Source of the DNA: Symsagittifera roscoffensis
Taxonomy: Eukaryota; Xenacoelomorpha; Acoela; Convolutidae
Length of the DNA: 64,000 bases
Reading direction: 5' to 3'
Assembly: GCF_963678635.1 (NCBI RefSeq)
Contig: NC_087065.1
Coordinates: 1,054,001-1,118,000 of the forward strand
Shown here: piece after piece, positions 57,465 through 64,000 of the stretch
Position numbering within the stretch: the first letter of the stretch is position 1
Layout of the letters: each line of letters opens with the position of its first letter
Position numbers and translations under genes: made by a program
Notes under the pieces: generated by a model
The model's input: only the letters and a program-made list of their open reading frames with translations
Database searches by the model: none
What the model was told of the DNA's origin: nothing

Positions 57465-60040
57465 GTGGCCTGCAAAGCAGAGATGACCGCAACCTTGCTG
57501 CCACCACCACTCCTCAGATTGGTCCTGAAATATAAACTCAACTGGAAAATTGTGTTAGACTACCTGAAAATATTCAATACATTTAATAGCAGTTTTCTCA
57601 GAACTAAATTTCTGAGGAAGGGCTCGATAACGATGTTTTGCCAGGTTTTCTACGGTTTTTTGTTTCTGATAACGGTGTTTTCTTGTATCAAGCGGTGCAC
57701 AGCTTTTAATTAAAACTTGAGATCTGAGTCAGGCAAGGCAAATGCGGATTTTTTCAATCATCAAGTAACCTAAGTAATGCAAGTGAGGTTGGAAGAAGGG
57801 GTATAAATCACAAAGGGTGGCATTCTGTGAAATTCTACTAAAAGCTGCAAGGTTCAATGTCAACAATCTGATAATCTTACACAAGAACAAGAAAAACTGA
57901 GCCGACATCAGAACAATGTCAACAACTTGATAGGCCGATTTTTGAAAAATTTTGAGAAAGACGGAATAGACCGTTAAAAAATTTGGGTGAAAGGTCTGTC
58001 AGAACACTAAGCAAAATGATTTTGCCGCAGTGGGTCCTGGAAGTCTTAGGCTTTGGACCAAAACATCCGGTAAGAGACAAGTTTAGGTAATTTTATTTTC
58101 TTGCCGATAGTGTTTTGAGCTTTTTTTAAATGAAATACCCGGAAAAAACCATGTCAGGTTGAAGCAGCAGCAAAAAGATGTGATAAGAAGTTGAAACAGA
58201 CACCCTCTGACAAAAAAAATTGAAAAACCATAAATTGTTTATAGGACAACGGTCTTCTGACAGTTCCGTTTGATAACGGAATGATTTTTTGTGGAGTGAA
58301 AAAGGAAAATTATAAGAGGAAACTGAACAGTTTAATGCAGGTAGAAAAAATCGTTGAGAGGAAGAATCAGACTGACAGTGTTGTCATAAACATTGAAAAA
58401 GATAACAACAAATAATTTTTGCCATAAAGAAGAAAGGCGAGATCAACCAGGGCGCAGACGGCTAGGTTATTTGGATTAGTAAAATGCACAAAAAGATACA
58501 TCATTTTGTCCCGTCCATTCCTTGGTCGCACAATTGTGCATCTAATTGAATTATTGGCAAAATGCTTTGAAAAAATTAAGGCGCTAAAATAGAAACGAAC
58601 CCTCAAATGGCCAGGGATATCATGAGGAAAACTCAATTGGACTCTGATGGGAGTATACTTTCTCCTGATGTAAAGAGTTTGTACACTTAAGTTTCCAACA
58701 AGGAAGCTGTTGAAATAGACAGGAGGAGATTGTAAGAGCAAACCAATCCATAGGAACTATCTCGCATAATTAAGAAAAATCTACTAAATTTGGCTGTGAA
58801 GAAGGTACACTTAAAATGCGATGGTTTTTGCTAAGTGCAAAAAGACGGTTTAGCAAAGGGAGCCTCCCAACGAATAATACTGGCCAATGTAATGCTCAAA
58901 TAATACAAACCTGCACTAAAGAAAGAAAAACCAAAAGAGACGTTGCTAAATGAGCTTAACAACGGAGTCTGTCCTGGATGTCAGAAAAAAGAGATACAGG
59001 GGTAGAATGCGAAACCTGCTTGAATTGGTTCCACGTAGGTGTGGTAGCAAATTGGAATTCGATTACGCAAACCTCACTGGAACAGTTTGGTATTGCAGGA
59101 TGTTCAAAAAAGGAGGAAACAGATCGGATAGAAAACGATGTTAAAGTTTTTTTAAGACATGTAGATGACATAGTAAGAACTGAGAGGGCGATCCTGGGGT
59201 ATTCCTTGAGGCTGCGAATAGATTGCGTCCAAACTTGCAGTTTACTTTAGAAGAACTTGATAGTCAGGGTATTTCGGCACTTTTTTGAATTTAAATGTAA
59301 ACGTTGACTCACGAAAATAGGTAAAAAATTATGGTCTCAAAAACTCACAGATACCGGTATCATTCTTAGTTTTACAGCCTGCGCATCTTCGCAGAGCAAT
59401 AGAAAGTTACTGAAGTGACGTTCCATCGTTTTTTCAGAAGTAGCTCACCATGGGTAAATTTTGACAGCTCATTGGAGAAAAATCAAAAATAAGGGATTGA
59501 AAATCATAATCATTGGTCAGACAAAATAGTGCTTAAAAATTTTGACCAGATCAAACAGGAATAAAAATTTTTGAGGCTACGGCATCAAAACAGAAAAATA
59601 AAGAATTAATGGAAGACTCTCTCCACTTTTGAAGGTGCGAAAAATATCCGGGGCACAAATAATTTTACAAAAAGAAAAATTAAAACAAGATTGTCATCTC
59701 TCAAAACCTTCTTTGGACGTGAACTAAGATCCAAAGTGGCGTAAAAGCTTACACGTGTTGAATGTAACTCCACTCTTGTCGACCAGGCAAGGACATTAAG
59801 CCACGAGCGTTGATGGACACAGCAAAGAGGGTATCATTTTCAATAATGCCCTAAGTAAGAAGCTAGGCGGTACTACTGAGCTGAAGTCAGAGAATACAGA
59901 CCAAACAGGCAACACTCATAAGCTACTTACGCTAGAGGCTTTGCATATTTGGAGAAAAACGCCAAAAATCAGCACGCGCGATTAATTCACCAATCGGGAA
60001 ATTGAAGTACAAAAAACGCATTGTTGCATTGTCAAAAATG
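57465..60040 (+). pseudogene. Penelope-like element pol with internal PHD finger and GIY-YIG-like end, unit 2
   Basis: A Penelope-like RT remnant. The N-terminal and finger blocks are as in unit 1 (GFGPKHPV at about 58057). From 58634 one frame runs to about 58998 through SPDVKSLYT (motif A, D at 58667-58669), LLNLAVKKVHLKCDG, KDGLAKGAS (motif B, 58844-58867) and ILANVML, with five in-frame stops. After the PHD finger come DVKVFLRHVDDIVRT (motif C, HVDD 59158-59169), RPNLQFTLEELDSQG, FLNLNVNVDSRK and VTEVTFHRFFRSSSPW. The C-terminal part has KIKTRLSSLKTFFGRELRSK and then KLTRVECNSTLVDQAR, in the place of the GIY-YIG nuclease (YxLxCxxCxSxYVGQTxR), and TLEALHIWRKTP. Stops and frame changes make it inactive. 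Confidence 0.8.
58970..59099 (+). other. PHD-type zinc finger embedded in the Penelope RT
   Basis: Cys and His ligands in order: C-P-G-C (58970-58981), ECETC (cysteines at 59008 and 59017), NWFH (H at 59032), C (59040-59042, in another frame), then VWYCRMF (C at 59094; the last ligand is F in place of C). Spacing and the final W-x-C fit a Cys4-His-Cys3 PHD finger, a fold that usually reads histone H3 tails. It lies about 100 codons after RT motif B and before motif C, in the same continuous homologous frame as the RT upstream (NELNNGVCPGC). Two small frame changes break it. Confidence 0.75.
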
Positions 60041-60497
60041 CGGGTGAGTCTTTCCACCATTCATCATTTCTCTGTATTGATGCTGTAGCCTTTAAAAAAT
60101 TCATTCCTCATTGATCTTGTCAAAAATTTCAAGCATTACCCTGTCCAATCATTGTTCTGGATATCAAATTTCAAACTAATGTTTCCGATTTCTCTCCATT
60201 GCTCCATCAAAGTTTACCCATGGGGTACTTCTGAAAACCTGATTAACCGTTCCTTCAAAAGCGTTTTTGTGTGCTGCAATAGTGCGAAGGCCTAAACTTA
60301 AGATTGGTACCGGTATCTGTGGGTTAAAGGAACCACCCATAGCTGACCTGTTTCCGTGAGTCCAATTTTACATTTGAATCCAAAAATGTCAAATTACCTT
60401 TTCTATCTAGTTCTTCTAGAGTAAACTGCAAGTTTGGGTTCAATTTATTGGTAGCCTCTAGAACTGTCCCATGATCGCCCCTCACAGTTCTAACTAG
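60041..60497. other. Spacer between convergent pol remnants, unit 2
   Basis: Sequence between the end of the plus-strand Penelope pol and the truncated end of the minus-strand non-LTR pol. The same spacer in unit 1 is 49331-49773. No gene is recognised. Confidence 0.4.
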
Positions 60498-61640
60498 GTT
60501 CATAACAGGTGGCCAGGCGTGGGTTGCTAATGGCGAGTCTGTGTATGCATGTGAAGTCCCATGCTACAACACAACCTCGGCACGATGGGAGCAGCGGCAC
60601 GCCATCGGGGCGTTTTCTGTATCATTTTATTGCAGGTCTAGTGGCGAGCGTGTCTGCTCCTCATGTTGGGGCAGGTGAGTGCCTGGTTACAGGGGCGCCC
60701 AACTGCAGACAGGCTGAGATCCGGAATCAGTCATCAGACATCTCAAGACCCAAATTTGATGAGGCAGTGCATTCTGCCAGTCACCTGAACCAGTGCATCT
60801 GACGCCTTGTACCTTGCCAACTCAGTGTCGCTGGTTCGTTGGAGAAGCCGCATTTTAGTATGGCGATGGATCGGTTCAATCCATGACTTCTGTTTGGAGG
60901 TCTGCGTGTCTGGTGGCGTGGCATGCGATCGCTCGAACCATGTTGCTATTGCCGTATCAATCGGGAGCTCATATGCATGGTCATTAAGGAGTCGACCGAC
61001 CATCAGGCTGTTGGCCTTTTCTGAGGATAGATAGGCAGAGCTGGAGAGGTCAATCATGTTTTGTAAACCAGAGCCACCCATCTTGACTGGCAGAGATATT
61101 TGCGCCCATGATATTTCATCCATGGCTACATTCAGGATGCGCTCCTCTGAGATTGTCCATTTTGAGTCAATCTGTGAAATAACATCTGGTGCAGAGAAAG
61201 TAGGGGCGGTGCATAGGTTGTACATCAGTTTGGGTGCCGAGAAACAGTTTTAACGCACGAAAAAGGCCGTTTGCCGCGGGAGTAAGTCTAGTATTTTGCA
61301 GAACTGCTTCACCATATTGCCTTTTTCTGCTTGTATGCTCCTGGAGCCTTCTCGGAAATAACTTCAGCTGCCGTATCGCGTCTGATCATTTTGAATGCGT
61401 TTCGGAAGTCCATCTGCAATAATGCAGTGTTATTGCGTGCGTCGGCCAATAAGGCCCTAGCGGCGTGAACGGCTGCTTCGCATCCGCTGCGCGTTCCGGT
61501 CCCTAATTGGATAGGTTCAAAATGAGACAAGAATCGAGGTGTTTCGTTTTTCGAGACAAACTTCCCGGCTAGTCGTCGCAGCGCGTTTCTGACCGCAATG
61601 GGACGCATGCCGACATCTGGCTTTGGAAGCGATAATAGTT
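60498..61640 (-). pseudogene. Non-LTR pol with RT and R2-like endonuclease signature, unit 2 (two deletions)
   Basis: Counterpart of 49774-51620. Motif A (LLQMDFRNAFKMIRR, D at 61410-61408) and the thumb block SLPVKMGGSGLQN remain. The stretch with YLDD is gone (join at 61329/61330), as is the C-terminus (join at about 60488-60497, where 10 filler bases replace 300 bp). KRPDG is retained near 60600. Non-functional. Confidence 0.7.
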
Positions 61641-62527
61641 TGGCGCCAGCTGAAACGGGTAGTTTAACAGTCGCTTACTTAAGTCACATATGAGGTTTAA
61701 GAAAAATATGCCCTATAACCATTGGCTCAAGAGTCAAGGACACTATCTCTTGTGTTTTTCTACCTCAAGCGGTCGGAGCCAATTCGGTTTACTTGCGACA
61801 TGAGACCGCAAACCGTCTTAAAGCTTGAAGGCTACTACCAAATTACCCCCGCCCCCGCACCCCACTCTAGAAACTAAGAACTTCCCCATGCTCAGGTCTC
61901 AAAATACCTAAAACACGCGAACACCATTAAAAACAGGGTCGGAACCTTACGTATACCATTACTTTTTATTAGACAGTGGACCTTTGATCCATTTTAGATG
62001 GATCAACCTAAAATTCTCCCTAACTCATCATTATAATGTTAAACACACTGAAGAAATTTAAATTGGGTTTTTACAAACCGACACGACCTCTAGAATTGAT
62101 TAACTAAATTATAGAATTAATCCAGTAATCAAGTTTAAGTCAAGAAGCTTGAAATGAACAAGTTTTATTTCAAGACACAAGTTTTCTATTTGGACTATTG
62201 GGCAACTTCAGCTGTCCACCTTTCCACCGAAGGTTCACTCTGGTCCACTCAATCATCTCTATTTGTTCCCGTCTTTATTTGTTTCCGCCACTCTCGATCC
62301 GTTTCCAAGAATAGGACAGCTCTACTCTCGTTCGATTTATATGGCGAAACGGCGAATAGCAATTTCACGTTCCTTTTTTTGGACTACTTTCCCGCGATTG
62401 TAGTTCGATTCTTCTGATCTTATTTTATCGTATTTTCAGTTATCGCGAGAAACTTGAGCATGACAGGTTCAATTCGAATCTTTGAAAAATTGCATTTCAC
62501 CCCAAAATCAAGACTAAACATCGCTCA
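61641..62527. other. Spacer between the divergent non-LTR pol remnants, unit 2
   Basis: Counterpart of 51621-52389. An 87-codon plus-strand frame (62154-62417) is not conserved in frame in unit 1 and is probably chance. Confidence 0.4.
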
Positions 62528-63780
62528 AGGTCAAACTTCCAAACAAAGGTTCAAACTTCGAAATCTTTGGTTGGATGGAACCTATGATGATGCGCTTAAA
62601 CGGTGGTTTGATCTTGAAAAATTGAAATAGCTTCGGAAAATGAAATCCAAAAAAATTGGACGGAGGCAATTTTTAACAGCGAAAATGCAGACTTGATTTT
62701 ACGACTCAAACCAACGCACGTAAAAAGATTCAACACGTTCCAAGATAGATTTGGCTCCCAAGGGTTGAACGTCATCCCGTGCAAAATTTTAAGGTTAAAA
62801 CAGTCGAACCAACAACCCAGAATTGCAATAGGACTTCGATTAGGCTCAAGGTTCAAACTCAAGGTTCAAACTTCGAAATCTTTTGTTTGGAGCATGTGGA
62901 TGGAACCTATGATGATGCGCTTAAACGGTGGTTTGAATTTGGAAAAATTGAAATGGCTCCGAAAATGAAATCCAAAAAAATTTGACGGAGCCAATTTTTG
63001 AAAGCGAAATTGCAGACTTGATTTTAGGACTCGAACCAATGGACGTAAAAAGATTCAACGCGTTCCAATATATATTTGGCTCCCAATGGTTGAACGTCAT
63101 AACGTGCCAAAAAATTTAAGGTTAAAACTGTCGAACCAACAACTCAGAATTGCGATAGGAATTCGATTAGGCTCAAAAATATGCGAACGGCATAAATGCG
63201 TGTGCGGAAAAGACGTTACCGAGGATGATTGGCATGGTCTTTCTTGCCTCAAAAGTGCAGGGAGATTCTCTAGGCATTCAAACCTGAATGCCCTTATAAA
63301 GCAGAGTTAATCTTCTGCTCACATTCCGTCTGTTTTAGAACCACGACACCTCTACAGGACCGATCAGAAGCGACCAGACGGTTTGACGCTCGTTCCATGG
63401 GCTGTTGCTAAGCAGCTCTTGTGGGATGTAACGGTAGTAGACTCCTTAGCTCCTTGTAGGATTAATGCCGGGTCTGTTTGTAACCCTAGTACCGCTGCCG
63501 CTTAAGCGAAGAGCCAAAAAATGATAAGTATAAAGATCTTGTAGATGATGGATATTTTTTTCAACCGCTAGCTTTTGAGAGTCACAATTTTTTTTGCGGC
63601 CCCAGCACATAAATTTTTTTGAGCAAGCTTTGTAAGAACCTAAGCATATGCACTGAGGAACCCAGAGCAGGCAGCTATTTAAAACAGAGAATCTCCCTGG
63701 CAATACAAATTGCGAAAGCCGCTTGCGTACTCAGAACAATAATTGACAAAATAGCTTTCGACGATTTTTTTTATTTGTAA
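62528..63780 (+). pseudogene. C-terminal part of second non-LTR pol, with zinc finger and PD...D motif
   Basis: Plus-strand pol remnant reaching its C-terminus. It has the ~325-bp internal tandem repeat seen in unit 1, then LRIAIGIRLGSKICERHKCV, CGKDVTEDDWHGLSC and GRFSRH (63127-63280), a C-x4-C-x-C...H-x3-C zinc finger followed by R-H. After a stop at 63308-63310 the same frame continues with KRPDGLTLVPW and LLWDVTVVDSLAP (63367-63447). CCHC, then RH, then R-P-D...D is the layout of the restriction-like endonuclease of R2/CRE-type LINEs. The frame ends FESHNFF, EEPRAGSYLKQRISLAIQ and DDFFYL-stop at 63780. A few stops and frame changes remain. Confidence 0.75.
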
Positions 63781-64000
63781 CACTTGTATATTATATTTTC
63801 TCGTGTCGAGTTGCGTGTTCTTATTGAAGAAACGTAACCCGTATCGATTTTAATTGAAAAGGACTTAAACACTTGTCATCTTCTTTTATCATTATTACTT
63901 CCATGTCTAGAAAATTCCAAGGATTTTGACTGGAATACGTGATGAAGGGACTCCTGACTGTAACCTCGGTTACTATGATACTTTTGACCTTCTGAGAACT
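63781..64000. other. Right flank, nothing recognised
   Basis: Sequence after the pol C-terminus; likely 3' untranslated element sequence or host DNA. No poly(A) or repeat tail is visible. Confidence 0.4.

Larger units (their letters stand above)
52937..63053. repeat. Tandem duplication of ~10 kb, unit 2
   Basis: Second unit, same order and orientation as unit 1. It keeps the Penelope catalytic core but has lost the YLDD segment and the C-terminal end of the minus-strand pol. Its right end runs on into the rest of the plus-strand pol (63054-63780), which unit 1 lacks. Confidence 0.95.

Overview
The window is AT-rich animal nuclear DNA, almost certainly from an invertebrate. It has one recognisable host gene, an intronless copy of the dolichol-phosphate-mannose utilisation factor MPDU1 (21607-22299, minus). 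Nearly everything else readable is mobile-element sequence at different stages of decay. I cannot name the species. The mix of Ty3/Gypsy, Penelope-like, several LINE types, hAT and Harbinger-like remains is typical of metazoans. There are no operons, CRISPR arrays, rRNA genes or convincing tRNA genes.

Layout. 1-3516: unassigned sequence, one ~240-bp copy of a dispersed family (called R1 here) and one candidate exon. 3517-9655: a complete Ty3/Gypsy LTR retrotransposon with 205-bp LTRs, gag, protease, RT-RNase H and integrase, broken by a few stops and frame changes. 9656-20733: repeat-rich DNA with R1 copies, a terminal-inverted-repeat family whose ends read CCCGGGTTGACC (called R2 here), foldback sequence, and a direct duplication of ~2.3 kb (13942-16275 and 16971-19290). 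20734-21168: a 419-bp hAT-type MITE with an 8-bp target duplication. 21607-22299: MPDU1. 23590-28326: further repeats, a decayed DDE_Tnp_4 (Harbinger-like) fragment, and a 981-bp hAT MITE with target duplication ATTCGAAT. 28783-34296: scattered pieces of one CR1/L2/Jockey-like LINE: an endonuclease start in two inverted copies, an RT segment with YADD, and a 660-bp 3'-end module repeated three times. 35720-42830: more R1, R2 and hAT copies and one ambiguous open region. 43024-63053: a tandem duplication of about 10 kb.

Each 10-kb unit holds three element remnants. On the plus strand is a Penelope-like element with a C-terminal GIY-YIG-like region. On the minus strand is a non-LTR pol with an RT and an R2-like restriction-type endonuclease signature. 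On the plus strand again is the C-terminal part of a second, related pol, complete to its C-terminus only in unit 2. The two units have lost different pieces: unit 1 lacks the Penelope catalytic core, and unit 2 lacks the YLDD segment and the C-terminus of the minus-strand pol.

The most interesting observation is in the Penelope-like element of unit 2. A PHD-type zinc finger (C-x2-C ... C-x2-C ... H ... C ... WYC) lies inside the reverse transcriptase, between motif B (GLAKGAS) and motif C (HVDD). All identifications come from reading motifs by eye, and no database search was run.
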